Shown: positions 10,076 through 21,370 of the stretch, piece by piece
Layout: the number at the start of each line of letters is the position of its first letter
Position numbering within the stretch: position 1 is the first letter of the stretch
Assembly: GCA_004565275.1 (NCBI GenBank)
Contig: SDOX01000002.1
Coordinates: 938,884 to 1,002,883 of the forward strand
DNA from: Nannochloropsis salina CCMP1776
Lineage: Eukaryota > Sar > Eustigmatophyceae > Eustigmatales > Monodopsidaceae
Direction of reading: 5' to 3'
Length of the DNA stretch: 64,000 nucleotides
Program-made: the position numbers and the translations under genes
The notes under the pieces: generated by a model
Database searches by the model: none
What the model was told of the DNA's origin: nothing
What the model saw: the letters and a program-made list of their open reading frames with translations, nothing else

Positions 10076-12208
10076 CTAGGACCATGACCAGGTCAGCACC
10101 TCCAAATCCGCACCCAGTGCATAGGCAGAGGACTCGTCGTCGATGTCGGGCAAGAATATGAGACCAGGCTTCCCGCGGCGAATCCGGTCCATCTCCTTCT
10201 TCAAGCCCTCCGGCACCGCAGTCTTCTGGAGGCGCTGGATGAAAGCCCCCTCCCGCTGGCAGTAGCAGAATGCCTGCGAGTCCGGCGACCAGGGGGAGAG
10301 GGAGTTCCGGTACTGGTCAAAGAAGGGGATGAAGGCCTTCAGCTGGTAAGGCCGGGGGTTGAACATGCCATAGGAGCGGACTTCCCCTGAGCCCAGCATG
10401 TACACGTCCCATTTGCAGGTGAGAGAGACCCCCAGGTTCATAGTGTTCCTAGTCACTGAGAATTCGTGCGAAGGCGACGTCGTCACCATCAGCAAGAGCT
10501 TCTGACTGTCCGGGGAGAAGTAGAAGGAGGCCACCACATTGTTGATCGGCAACGTCTTCTGGACGTAGGCAGTCCCGCCGTACGGATTAGTCGCGTCCCT
10601 GCCGCTGATAATGCTCATCTGGTAGAAACCCGTCGCCCCGTCTTCTTCCATCAACGCAATGTGTTTCCCGTTGGGCGACACGGCCAGGGTGCAGAAGCCT
10701 TGGACGCGGCAGATGTTCTTCCGGTACCGCCCGTCAACAGAGGCCGCCACCAGGTAGTTGTCCATTACAAAGATGACAGAGTCCTGCAAGCCGGTGGAGG
10801 CCACCTCTGGCGACCGAAACTTGCGTTCGTGCGTGGCCAGCTGCTTCCACGCCTTGCGAGGCAAGGTCATGTCTCCCAAATACCGGTACAGCCCGTTCCG
10901 CTTCCCGTTGTTCATCACCAGCGAGTAGCGGTCCGAGTTGTACTTGGAGGTGGCAAAGAACAATGGCATACCTTCGTCGATGACCCGCTCCACTTCCTGC
11001 CCGCTCATGAGTTCCCGGACCGAGACCATGGAGCAGACAGAGATGTTGTCGTGCTGGTTCTGCAGGTAGATGATTGCGTCTGAGTCGGGCATGAACTGGA
11101 TCATGTGCGGTGCGTTGGGCAAGGTCTTGCGCGCCACTTCCTTCCCTTCCTTCACGTTGTACACAACCAAGCAGCACGTGTCCACCCCGTTTGCATTTAG
11201 GTACAGCTCTGTGAAGGCCAGGTACCGCCCGTCCGGGGACCATGTCGGCATTTGGAACTGCTTCTGGGTCTTTTCCTCTGCATTGCTCGTCGACGCGTCC
11301 TGGGTGGCGTAAGGCATCTCGCCCGACGCCCCCGCGGCCCCGCTCCCCGTCCCTTGTTGCGACGAGGACGCAGCGGCAGCGGCGGCGGCCGCCGCATTCC
11401 CTCCCGGGACGTTCTTGCGCTGGCGGCCCCCAAAGCCCGTGCTCGTGCTGGGCGGGGGAGGGGGACGGGTGGCGATCTCCTCCGCTACTTCCTCAAGCAT
11501 GGTGGCCAACGACTCCGGCTTCCACTTGGTCTCCACGCTCTTCTTAGAAGGGCCCAGATACTTGAGCTGCCCCTCCACCAGGTCGAGCCCGTTCCCTCCC
11601 TTATGAAGGACGGCGATCTGGTTGGTGCTCATCAGAAAGCGCGTGTTGCCACGTTGCATCAAGTCCCGCAAGACTTTGAAGAAGGCCTTCTCCTTCTTTC
11701 CCTTGGCTTTGCCCAGGCGATTTTGCAAAGAGTACAGGGGGTCCAGATTCAGCGCGTCCTGGAGGGGGCCGTAGTACAGAGCCCGAGCCTTGGGCATATC
11801 ACCCTCCCGGAGGGCTTCCTGGATCCGGCTCTGAACCCTCTCCACCTCCACACGGTACTCGTCAATCTTGTCCATCGAGCACGCCAGCTTCGGCAAGGGC
11901 GTCAGCTCCTCCAGTCCCTGCTGCATCGGGGGCAGGGAGCCTCTTTGCCCTCCCTCAGGGGTCGGTCGAAACGGATTGTACTCCACCCCTCCAGGTTTGC
12001 GGCCGCTCTCAACACCGCCTCCACCAACACCGTACGGATTGATGGAGGGCCGCGAGCGCGAGTACGTGGCAGTGGACATGCTGATGGTGGAAGAAGAAGG
12101 GTGGTATGCCCCCACCAAAGGGCACAGCGTCAATCCGCAGGCGGCTGTCGTGGTGAATAGGAGCCGAGCCCTTCTTGATATGGAGGCTCTGTTGCCGGCT
12201 GTTTTCAT
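10076..12208 (-). CDS. TolB/WD40-like beta-propeller protein with signal peptide
   Basis: A 710-residue single-exon protein of unknown role. It begins with a basic stretch and a hydrophobic signal (LLFTTTAACGLTLCPLVGA, then YHPSSS), so it enters the ER and perhaps the plastid. Residues about 110-215 are helical and charged, including DKIDEYRVEVERVQSRIQEA, faintly like a UVR motif. A disordered link with poly-Pro and a run of nine Ala follows near residues 265-310. The rest is a TolB-type propeller: TWSPDGRYLAFTEL, LAVSPNGKHIALMEEDG, FYFSPDSQKLLLMVTT and SPWSPDSQAFCYCQREG are the repeat signatures. No catalytic dyad of a prolyl peptidase follows the propeller, so binding or scaffolding is more likely than hydrolysis. 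It is divergent from the CPBP protease gene. Confidence 0.75.
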   Translation of the reverse strand: MKTAGNRASISRRARLLFTTTAACGLTLCPLVGAYHPSSSTISMSTATYSRSRPSINPYGVGGGGVESGRKPGGVEYNPFRPTPEGGQRGSLPPMQQGLEELTPLPKLACSMDKIDEYRVEVERVQSRIQEALREGDMPKARALYYGPLQDALNLDPLYSLQNRLGKAKGKKEKAFFKVLRDLMQRGNTRFLMSTNQIAVLHKGGNGLDLVEGQLKYLGPSKKSVETKWKPESLATMLEEVAEEIATRPPPPPSTSTGFGGRQRKNVPGGNAAAAAAAAASSSQQGTGSGAAGASGEMPYATQDASTSNAEEKTQKQFQMPTWSPDGRYLAFTELYLNANGVDTCCLVVYNVKEGKEVARKTLPNAPHMIQFMPDSDAIIYLQNQHDNISVCSMVSVRELMSGQEVERVIDEGMPLFFATSKYNSDRYSLVMNNGKRNGLYRYLGDMTLPRKAWKQLATHERKFRSPEVASTGLQDSVIFVMDNYLVAASVDGRYRKNICRVQGFCTLAVSPNGKHIALMEEDGATGFYQMSIISGRDATNPYGGTAYVQKTLPINNVVASFYFSPDSQKLLLMVTTSPSHEFSVTRNTMNLGVSLTCKWDVYMLGSGEVRSYGMFNPRPYQLKAFIPFFDQYRNSLSPWSPDSQAFCYCQREGAFIQRLQKTAVPEGLKKEMDRIRRGKPGLIFLPDIDDESSAYALGADLEVLTWSWS

Positions 12209-13269
12209 GCTTCAAATACAGGATTACCGAAGAGGAAGGCGTTGACTGATAACTGAATAATTTTCGCCGTCCTAGTTTGACTTGGCTTTAATTAAGCTCG
12301 AAGGACGAAGGTTGTTGATGACTCGGCAGATAGAGGCGCGAGTCAGGGCAGGGCGAAGGAGGCAGTTGCTTGCAGCAGGCAGCACACACGCTCACTTCCT
12401 AAAAACTCAATGATCCTGTCATGTACGTGATGATGCACAATAATTAACGATGGCCATGGTCAGTGATGCACCGGTTCTACTGAACTTCTGCGAAATTGAC
12501 CGCCTTCCTCGATGATGCCTTCGCGTTCCACCGAAAAAATAAACGCGGGGAGCTTGAAACGCTGTGACATGCCCCGTTACTTCCCACTACATGCACGACA
12601 CCACACATCGCCACAAGGCTGAACATGCACATGGTGGCATGAAAACTGCTTGGTTAGGGACAATCGAGGGACGGGCAAGTTTCTTTCTTAAGAAGCCTGG
12701 TCTCGGTGTCGCGAGGCCAAGAAAGTGACACACGAACAGCTGGTAGAACTCCCGACGACTGACTACTACTCAGGAAAATCGGCGGTAAATTAAACACGCA
12801 CACGAAGCAATGCCCGCATCATGCATGGAGACCTGAGTACCCCTCTGTTCTGCACTGCAGGCTGACTTGGCACCCGCTCAAGCCTGCTGTGGCGGGAGCG
12901 ATACACGCTGAGAGTACATCGCGAGTTGGTTGCCTGAAGACTTGGGCCTCGAGAGGAGACGCCACCAGGGGGCAGCAAGGCCACCACCCCGCGAACAAAA
13001 AGTCGCGCGACGTGTCAAAACTTGATTCCAACAGCCTCGTGCGTACACACCACCCTGCGATGCGGGTCATGGTGACGATGGAACGCCCAGGTGCATTGAG
13101 ATCTACGTCTCAGGCGTGAAGGCATTTGTCTGGGGCGAGGAAGCTGATCGCTGACGCCTGCATTTTGGCATCTCCCAGACCCGAAAATCGGAGCAGAAAG
13201 ACAAGTTGACCTTGCCGTCACCCACCCACGACTGTTTACCGGCTTCTACGCCGTCGTTTTTATTTGTCA
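12209..13269. promoter_or_regulatory. divergent intergenic region
   Basis: About 1.06 kb between the starts of the beta-propeller gene (-) and the CPBP protease gene (+). Short frames here look random. No RNA gene or repeat was recognised; both promoters should lie here. Confidence 0.45.
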
Positions 13270-14214
13270 ATGACACATTATTGTTCACGATCATCACAGA
13301 GTGACATGGGCTTAATTCACGTCCTCAATGTCCTACCTGCTCTGTTGCTACTTACTATCATTCCACTGACGCGCGGGGCGGGCTTCATCCACCTGAGTTC
13401 TCGCACCTGCACGTCACCTTTTCAATTCGTACACGCTCCATCGCCGCGTAGTTCCTCTCCTTTTGCCACCACGACCTCTCGCACAGGTTTTCCATGTCAG
13501 AAGTGGCAGCCTCTTTTCCAACAAAAACCTCCTGACAGCGAGGCGCCATCTCCTGAAGTCACCCCATCGGACCAGCCCTCCATACCTCCTCCTGCCAGTC
13601 CACGCTCCCCAAATTATAAGACCATTGCAGCGTTAGTAGCAGGCGAGCTGTTGCTGGGCCTTCTAGCCTTCCCCTTGGGGCACGTATTTAAGATCAACCC
13701 GCTCGCCACCGCCAAGGCGACCTCCGGCTTCGGACCCCTGGCCGCGGTCAGCGCCCTCCTCACTCTCCCCGCCCTCTTGCTCCACCTCACGAGCGGACGC
13801 GAGATCGAGGACATGTTGCGGGAGTCCTTGGAAGGAATCTTCGGCTCGGACACGGCCAAGAAGCGACCGGCGGTGGTGATCGCCATCTCCGTCCTCCTCA
13901 GTCTCTCTGCGGGGATGGGGGAGGAAGTCGCCTTCCGCGGAGCGCTTCAGCCCATATTCGCTCAAGCCACGGGTCAGCCCATGTGGGGTCTGGGTATTTC
14001 TTCCCTCATCTTCGCCGCCCTACACGCCGCCACGCCTCGTTATTTCCTCCTCGCCCTGGTCCTCTCCGTGTACTTGGGCTGCCTACAACTTCGGTATTGC
14101 AACCTATGGGTGCCGATCCTTGTGCACACCCTCTTCGACGTGGTGGGCTTCATGCAGAACCACTTCTGGGGACACTGGGGCAGGAAGAAAGGCGGAGAGT
14201 CCAGGGCGGGGTAG
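13270..14214 (+). CDS. CPBP (CAAX/Abi) intramembrane metalloprotease, probably plastid or ER
   Basis: A membrane-embedded glutamic-type metalloprotease of the CPBP family, relatives of Rce1 that cut prenylated or other membrane substrates. The three family motifs are present in order: GEEVAFRG (EExxxR), FAALHA (FxxxH) and HTLFDV (HxxxD). Several hydrophobic helices flank them (LVAGELLLGLLAFPLGHVF, VVIAISVLLSLSAG, LLALVLSVYLGCLQLRY). The N-terminus has a signal peptide (MGLIHVLNVLPALLLLTIIP) and then RGAGFIHLSSR, followed by a Ser/Pro-rich stretch that looks like a transit peptide; this suggests plastid targeting. The ATG at 13306 directly precedes the signal and may be the real start; the ATG at 13270 is the first in frame. 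One exon, about 302-314 residues. It converges on the sirtuin gene with a 242-base gap. Confidence 0.9.
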   Translation: MTHYCSRSSQSDMGLIHVLNVLPALLLLTIIPLTRGAGFIHLSSRTCTSPFQFVHAPSPRSSSPFATTTSRTGFPCQKWQPLFQQKPPDSEAPSPEVTPSDQPSIPPPASPRSPNYKTIAALVAGELLLGLLAFPLGHVFKINPLATAKATSGFGPLAAVSALLTLPALLLHLTSGREIEDMLRESLEGIFGSDTAKKRPAVVIAISVLLSLSAGMGEEVAFRGALQPIFAQATGQPMWGLGISSLIFAALHAATPRYFLLALVLSVYLGCLQLRYCNLWVPILVHTLFDVVGFMQNHFWGHWGRKKGGESRAG

Positions 14215-14456
14215 GTGAAAGGGCGGCAAGAAAAGTCGGTCGACGGAGGTGACCAGATTTTTTTGGTACCATGAAAGAATTAATGGGGCTCCGAGAAAGG
14301 AGGATTGGTGTTTTATTTTTTTTCCTTTGGTTGAGTCGCCTCTTCTCTGGTATGGATTTAATCATTGATTTCGGTTTACACATCGCCCCTCCGAGCGCAT
14401 CACATCCCTGTGGGGCCTTTTTGGCATATTCCCGGAGCGCCCGGATTCTGCTGCCT

Positions 14457-15695
14457 CTATCTTCCCTCGCATTGCTCCACCCGACTTCCCAGCAACGCCT
14501 GCACTGCCCCCTCCAAGACCTCTCCACATCCCTTCTCGATCTTCAGATGCGGCACCCCCTCCCGCTCGGCCCGAGTCTGCCCCTGGTTCACCACCAGGAT
14601 GGGCTTCCCCTTCTTAGCCGAGTCCAGGACAAAGCGCCAGCTGCTATAAACCATCAAACTTGTTCCCGCCACCAGCACGGCGTCCGCAGCGTCCACGGCG
14701 GCGAATGCCTCCTGAACCACGGCCGAAGGCACCACGTCCCCATAGAAGACGACGGCGGGCTTCAGGACCCCCCCGCACGCCTCGCAGGACGGGACCGCGA
14801 AGTCTTCGAACACTGCGTTCTCAAGGTCCACGTCTCCGTCGCTGAACATTTCCAAGGTTGTCGCAGGGACGTTCTGTCGCACCCACTGCTGGTTTAGCTC
14901 CTCTAAGGCTGCCTGAAAACCGCGCCGAGGGATCTGCAGCCCGCAGCTCAGGCATACGATCCGGTCGTTGCGCCCGTGCAGATCCAGCACACGCTTGGAC
15001 CCGGCTCTTTGATGGAGACCCTGTCTTGTGGCAGTCACGTGAGTCGTCGATCACGAAACCAGCCCTCCACCGAGAAACATTACGGATGGGAACTATTGTG
15101 CTGCGCTCGCGCTTCCTTCTACTTATCGTACTCCCGGACCCCGCCACGTACGTCAACGTTTTGGCTGATGATGAGACCCAGCGTTCCCACATCGTTCTCA
15201 AGGGCTGCTAAGGCTCGATGGCCTTTGTTGGGCTGGGCACGAGAAAAACGATGGTAGCCAAGCATCGAGCGCGCCCAGTAGCGAGATCTCTTGACTGGTT
15301 TGCTGATGAATTCGTCATGTATCATGGGCTTGAATCCGCGAGAAAATGAACCGGTCGGGGACCTATAGTCTTCAGGATACGTGTAATGATAGACGGAGGA
15401 ATAAATAAGTCAGATGATCAGAAGTGGACTATCTCTAACCTCCTCCCCTATACTAACCTGGGATGCCGCTTTCCGTGCTGATTCCGGCCCCTGTAACGGC
15501 TACAATGTTTTTACATCCATCCAAAAATTCAGCAAGTTTTTGACTGTCGGCGCAGAGCCTCGACATAGTTGTTGTGGACATTCGATTGAACGCAGGAAGA
15601 ATGACGCAGCCGGCAGATCTAGCGCGTGCCATGGTTTCCAAGGAAGCTACCAAAAATAAAACGAGCACGTAGTATGCCTTATCAGACCGCAGCAT
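14457..15695 (-). CDS. SIRT4-like class II sirtuin, three exons
   Basis: An NAD-dependent protein deacylase of the Sir2 family, closest by eye to mitochondrial SIRT4 and bacterial class II enzymes. Exons inferred on the minus strand: 15695-15458, 15369-15152 and 15020-14457, with GTTAGT and GTACGT donors; phases match and give 339 residues. Motifs: NIVAVTGAGISTESGIP at the first junction, restored to GIPDYRSPTGSFSRG across it; SQNVD then GLHQRAGSKRV across the second; VLDLHGRN carries the catalytic His. The zinc site is CLSC and CEAC. VAGTSLMVYSSWRFV and LVVNQG line the NAD pocket. The first exon could start at the inner ATG 15632 (MARARSAG), since an acceptor-like TAG precedes it. A compartment is not certain. 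Confidence 0.9.
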
Positions 15696-16347
15696 TCCCT
15701 TTGTTGCGCTCTTTGTTTGTATCGTGTTGGATATTGGTATTGGACGATTTTCAAGTCAGCAATATACGAGTGCGACCCGTCGCCTTTGGCGAGCAGGCAT
15801 GCAGAAGAGTCGCTGCCTGGAGCATTAACGAGATGGATGGGCCAAAAATTCAAAACTATTTTTTAATTCAAACTTTCTACATTCCTTGAAACAAAAAAAA
15901 TCGTTACAACGTAAGCGTGTCAATAGAAACGAATTTTGGTGCGATCGTGCCCCTTTGTCCTTCAAGTATGTTTACCTCCCGTCCTCAGAAAGATTTCAGT
16001 AGGAAATTAGTTTTCTGTTTGGTTCAAATGTGAGTAGGGATTTACACATTGCCCTATCGAAGGCCAATCACGACTGGTTTGTCAAGGGGGATGAACAAGT
16101 GTGAGCATGGAATAGTCAGATGCTGAGAAACAGCTCTTTACACCACGGGACCAGTAGATGTGGCCTTGGATAGATGGTCAGAGAGATTTCTAAAGCTTGA
16201 AATGACATATCCATATCTGTATGCCAGGACAAAATGGAACAAATTGATATGAAGACCAGAAATAACTCATCACAAGTCTCTTGAAGCAATAGGGTTAAAT
16301 CATAACTGTCGCTTTTTCATTTAAGTATTTCTTTCCTCTTTCTTGTG
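15696..16347. other. AT-richer intergenic region
   Basis: About 650 bases between the 5' end of the sirtuin gene and the 3' end of the Rab escort gene, both on the minus strand. It is AT-rich relative to the genes and has no open frame of note, RNA gene or repeat that I can see. Confidence 0.55.
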
Positions 16348-18842
16348 CTATAACCCATGCCCCCTTCCGGTTCCCGTCACCTCGTTCGCTGGATAAGTTT
16401 TCTTGCAAAGTAACGATGTCATGGCTTCCTCTAGTAGGACTTCTTCATGGTCATCTCCTCCGTCCGTAGTTGCGACATCGAAGGGCAGCACTCCCTCGGG
16501 AACCTCGGCCGGTAGAAAAGCTTCTCCTGGACAAATAGATTCAAAGAGCTGCCGTGCTTGCTTCAAGGGTGAGTCCAAGTAGAATTCAGGAGCTATGCGT
16601 TCGACGGTCAGGACGTTCTTGGCGACGGAGGGAGACGGGGGGGACGAGGCACACGTGGGTGGGGGCCCCGAAGGAATTTCCCCACATGAATCCTTCCCCT
16701 CCGGGTCGGACAAGCCACCCAGAGGTTGTTCGTAGGTGACAGCCCATAAGACGTGCTCTTCAGGAGAGTCAATCAGGATGCAAGTGGCAGCTTTCAAGAG
16801 TCGGGCGGCCGCCGTGCTCGTCTCATCTGAGTTCCCACCCTCTCCTTCGCTGCTGCGGCTCGAGCTGATGGTGGCCAGGTAGAGGATAAAGGTACCCGGA
16901 GGGGAGCATCGGGCGGCAGGATCAACACAATAGAAGTGAACCGCGGGGTGAGAGTGGCCGGGATAGTCACCTGAGCAGCCTGGTACCGTCCCTGGTGGTA
17001 TAACCCCACCACACGTTCCTTCCACAGGCTCCCCTGTCTCCGTGCGAGCCCCCTCCTCCGCTTGGTCATCACAAGGCCTCCCTCCCATCACTCCCGTCTT
17101 CCGCGACAAGGCGGCAGGAGCACAGTCCAGTAGCACCACCCGACGCACGAGTGATCGCCCCCCACTTCCTCCTCCCGGGCCCAGGCGGAGGTCCACCCCG
17201 CCCCTCCGCCGTCTTCCCCTCCATCCCGCCGGCATGTTCCCTTGTCCCAAAACGACATGTTCGCACTTGATCGCCGCTCCCTTCCTGTCCAAGACGCCGA
17301 GGCACTTTCCTGTTTCTGGGTGCACGGCGAGTTGCGCCGGTTGCTCCCGTAAGACGTAGATGCCGCCCCACACGGAGGACATGCGAGAAAAGGCCTGCGT
17401 AAGATCTCCTCCTCCGTACATCGGCCACAAAAAAGCGGTCTTCCCGTACTGACCCAAGCCTTGCAAGTGGCCCCAAATCCGTCGTAGCCCTTCCTCGGTC
17501 GTGACTTGCCGCTCGCCCTCGTCCCCGCCCTCCCGCCCTCCCTCCCCTGGACCCAGGAGCAAGGCCAGGGCATGCCAGACGACCCACTGCAGGTGCTCAT
17601 CCATCTTACTATGTTCCAAAAAATCTCTCAATGGTCGTTGTAAGTAGGCGTCTGTTTCCAGCTCCACGCTGACTTTATTCTGGGGCCGCTGCAGCGAACG
17701 CGCTTGGCCCAACTCGACTTCGTTACGGTGCTGCGCACTTTTTCCACTTTGAGCGCGAAAGCCCCAGTCTGCGACCGCTTGAAGAAATTTCATCAGTTGC
17801 CGTTTCTCTTTAGCAGCCAGCAGGTGGGAGGAGAATACGTCGGGTTTGGAGCAAGGAACTGGGTGAAAAGCCACGGAGGGGGAGACGCTGGGACCGCTCG
17901 AATTCCCGCCTGTGCTGGCACTTTCTGAGGCTTCGGATCGGTGGGTGCCTTTCCATGTGGGACGGATGGCGGACGCAGATGGCAATGCGATGAACAAGGC
18001 GTGGAGGGGTCGGAACTCAAGGTAGCTGGCCACGCCCGAAGAGAGGAGGGGGGCGATCATGTCACCCCCCGCCATGAGCACCCCGGGAGACAAGTCAAGG
18101 TTGAAGTCGCGCGAGCGTGCAATGAGAGACTCCGCATCCCAGCACGCCTTTGTATTCCCCTTCCTCTCTTCTGCTTGCGCAGGTAGAGAAGAAGAGGAAA
18201 AGGCCCTTGGGGGGGCTGAAGTGGGACCGTCGGTCGTATGGAATGGTCCTTCCTCGGCTTGCGCTCCCCCCCGTGGGGGCAGATTCTCGTCTATTTGAAT
18301 CACACGAGTCGAGACAGAATCGTGGCCAGGAAGGGGAACCACCAAGCATTTTGAGGGTGCGTCTTCATCGATGGGAGGGTCTGTTTCCTCGCCTCTACCC
18401 TCCTCCTTTTCACCTTCCTCCCTATCCCCCCGATCTATCCCTCCCGCAGCTCGCCACCGCCTTGCGGGCCATCGCCTTCGTAAAACACAAGGAGTATCCC
18501 AAAGTTTTGCCTGTACTGGTGCTACTGCTTGGGCGGATCCTGCTGGATCTTGTGATTTACGATGTGCTTTCGCCCAGGCTTGCAGGGCTTCCAAATGAAA
18601 GGAAGGCCAGTCCTCTCCCCCGTAATAATCGTATTTTTCGTAGTTGAGAACGCTTTTGCCCACTTTTGTTAACGCACTGTAGTTGACAGGTTGTGAGATA
18701 TTTTTTGAAAAAGTCACTTTTATTCTATAAAGGGGAGCATTCTGTAAACTTACGCTGAAAGTATCGCCTCTACCAAACCGGTACCGATGATTATAACATC
18801 GTACTGATGCTCCAAGCCGTCCTCCCTGGGATCAATAGACAT
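16348..18842 (-). CDS. CHM: Rab escort protein (REP/CHM, GDI superfamily), two exons
   Basis: The component A of Rab geranylgeranyl transferase, which presents new Rab GTPases for prenylation. Exon 1 (18842-18754) encodes MSIDPREDGLEHQ and YDVIIIGTGLVEAILSA, the dinucleotide-binding start of the GDI fold; a GTAAGT donor and a 77-base intron lead to exon 2 (18676-16348), which continues ALTKVGKSVL and DYYGGEDWPSF. Later blocks are DLSPGVLMAGGDMIAPLL, YLEFRPLHALFI and YGGGDLTQAFSRM, followed by SVWGGIYVLREQ. At 805 residues it is far longer than GDI (about 450) and longer than most REPs (about 650). The surplus is low-complexity insertions near residues 90-200 and 530-690, not conserved blocks. 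REP is preferred over GDI for the length and for the FSRMSSVWGGIYVLR wording, which is REP-like. Confidence 0.88.
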
Positions 18843-19070
18843 CTCTATCTTATATTTCAGTGTGATGAGATTGAGATTGAGCGCGTTGCATCTACTATAT
18901 CATCCTGCAACGATAAGTCTACGGCACAAAGGAAGCGGTCCAGCAGTCGCTCAAACTGGGGTGGGCGACATACGCGAGCTTCAAACAAACCAACTCCAAC
19001 CTGAAACTCAACTTATTTTCCCACCAGCCAGATTATCTGCATTGTTACAGCCGACTCACTGCGCGAATTC
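18843..19070. promoter_or_regulatory. short divergent promoter
   Basis: Only 228 bases separate the Rab escort start (-) from the first ATG of the CoA-transferase gene (+), so the two promoters must share or abut this stretch. No motif was recognised. Confidence 0.4.
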
Positions 19071-21138
19071 ATGAGGAAGCAACCATGCGCAACCACGAGG
19101 AGGGAGCTCTGGCGCTGCAGGGGGCGGATTCGTACAAGGCATTTTCAACCTCCTCACATCTCAGCTATGCTTCAGCGCGCCGCCCTTACTACCATGACTG
19201 AGACCGCGAATATGGCCACCAACAAGGGTCCTTTGGACGGGTTGCGTGTACTTGATCTGACGCGCGTGCTTGCAGGGCCATTTGCCACCATGGCATTGGG
19301 TGACTTAGGTGCAGATGTAATTAAGATCGAGCATCCTGGTCGTGGGGACGATACCCGGCATTGGGGTCCACCTTTCATTCAAGGAGAGGCCGCATACTAT
19401 TTGTGTGTAAATCGTAACAAACGCAGTGTTGCTGTAGATTTCAAGCGACCCAAGGGACTAGAGATCCTGCGGCGTCTTGTGGCAAAGAGCGACGTATTCA
19501 TCGAAAATTTTCTGCCGGGGAAACTGGAGTCGGTTGGCTTGGGGTACCAGGCGTTATCGGAATTAAACCCCGGTTTAATATATTGCAGTATAACGGGCTA
19601 TGGAAGCGATGGGCCTGCTGCACACCGTCCCGGCTACGACGTCATCACGCAGGGCATGTACGGGCTCATGTCCATCACAGGGTCGCCCTCCGATGAGGGG
19701 GGGGAGCCCGCTAAAACAGGTATTTGACTTCGAGGCAAGAAGTGTAAATTGTTTCGTTTGAAACTGCAATTGCGTTGATTTGTTTTTTCATTCTTACACA
19801 CATGCAGGGGTCGCGATGGTTGATCTGGCGACTGGTTTGTTCGCGCACGGCGCTATTCTTGCCGCACTCCACAGCCGTCACCGAACAGGCCGGGGGCAGA
19901 AAATCGACTGCTCCTTGATGGAGACCCAGTTGGCCTGCCTTGTCAACATTGGGCAGAACTGGCTCTTGGGGGCGACCAAGGAGGCAAAGACATGGTATGC
20001 AAAGTAGTTTTCTCTTTGTGGTGCACATAAGGGGTCGATACGGCAGAAAAAGATGATAACGACCAATGTGAAACAAGCTCATTCGAAGATTTACATAACA
20101 CATTTGTACTCACATTGTCGCAGGGGGACCGCGCATGAGAGCATTGTGCCATATCAGGCTTTCTCATGCAAAGATGGGAAGTACATGGTGGGGGCCGGAA
20201 ACGATAAGCAGGTAAGACAGGGAAGAGGACGACAAATGTCAAGCTTTGATCAGCCACATACTGATTTCATGGCTTTCTGCCAGCATTGATGCCTGTATTG
20301 ATCGTGCAAGGGTGCCGTTCAAGGACTCTTGAAACTGCACACAAGCGTTGCCGGCATTAGAGCCTGCATTTTGCGCCATGTGTCCACGAGTATTTTATAC
20401 GGTACATCCCTCGTGCCTTCTCCTTCATACTGTCCTTTATAGTTTGAGAAGCTGGCAAAGGCCGTCGGTATGCCTCAATTATGCAACGACCCTCGTTTTG
20501 GGACGAATAGAGACCGAGCGCAAAATCGCAAGGCCCTGATAGGAATTCTGGAGACGTATTTTCTTACGAAAACACGCACGGAGCTCGATGAACTTTTTGA
20601 GGTGCGTTATGGATCATGCAAGATTATGTGCTATCAACTCTTGGGTTTCAAAAGCTTGTCTTGTCCCTCTCTTGCCCTCCTCTTCTTTTTTCCCGCCCCC
20701 TCTTTCCTCCCCTCCGCCCTCGTCCTCTTTTACCTCCTTTTCACTTTTTTGGGGGGTTTAAGGATGCATAAAAAATAACGCACGCTTCATTTTTCTTTTC
20801 TTCTTATTTCTACTATACAGGCAATTGGTGGGTTACCTTGTGGACCTTTGCGTAACATTGGCGAAGCTTTTCAAGACGAACAAGCCCAGCACCGTGGTAT
20901 GGTTGTGAAAGTCGCCCATCCAACGATTGGGGATCTACCTTTGGCCGGCATTCCTGTCAAATATTCAGGGACAAAGCCGTCCATCCGCTCTGCGCCCCCT
21001 TTGCTGGGTCAAGACACAAAGGACGTATTACAGTCCTTCTTGAAGTATACGACAGAGGAGGTTGAAGAAATGGAAAGAGAAAAAGTTATTTCCTGCTACC
21101 ATGCCAGACAGTGTGGTGAGAAGTCTACAGAATTTTAA
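19071..21138 (+). CDS. SUGCT: family III (CaiB/BaiF) CoA-transferase, SUGCT-like, five exons
   Basis: A formyl-CoA-transferase-type enzyme that moves CoA between carboxylates; the closest wording is human SUGCT, succinyl-CoA:glutarate CoA-transferase of mitochondria. Exons inferred: 19071-19719, 19808-19994, 20124-20211, 20443-20601 and 20821-21138, all with GT-AG ends and matching phase (466 residues). Motifs: [49 protein letters not shown], and [10 protein letters not shown], which holds the Asp nucleophile of the family. The last exon has [14 protein letters not shown] and [17 protein letters not shown], typical C-terminal blocks. Starting at 19071 gives an Arg-rich leader that would suit a mitochondrial presequence; inner ATGs at 19170 and 19194 are alternatives. 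The exact acid substrate is an inference. Confidence 0.9.
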
Positions 21139-21370
21139 GGAAGACAAGTTAAGAAGTTCACTAATTCGTCTTTGAAAAAGAACGCAAGTATACGCCTGTA
21201 GACTTTTGATTTGCTTTCTTCTACGACATGGCCCATGTGAGCGCTTTAAGGGCGATAACCTCCGGTGTTTGCAGGCGGCGGCCCGGCATCCCACAGCAAA
21301 CCTTTCAAATAGTTTTTGTCCACGAAAAGTCTCATGCATGTTTTACTACTCACCCGCAGGTAACAGCGTC

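Noticed and set aside
16348-18717. Reading the REP gene as a plain Rab GDI
   Set aside because: Length, the REP-like FSRMSSVWGGIYVLR block and C-terminal extension fit Rab escort protein better.
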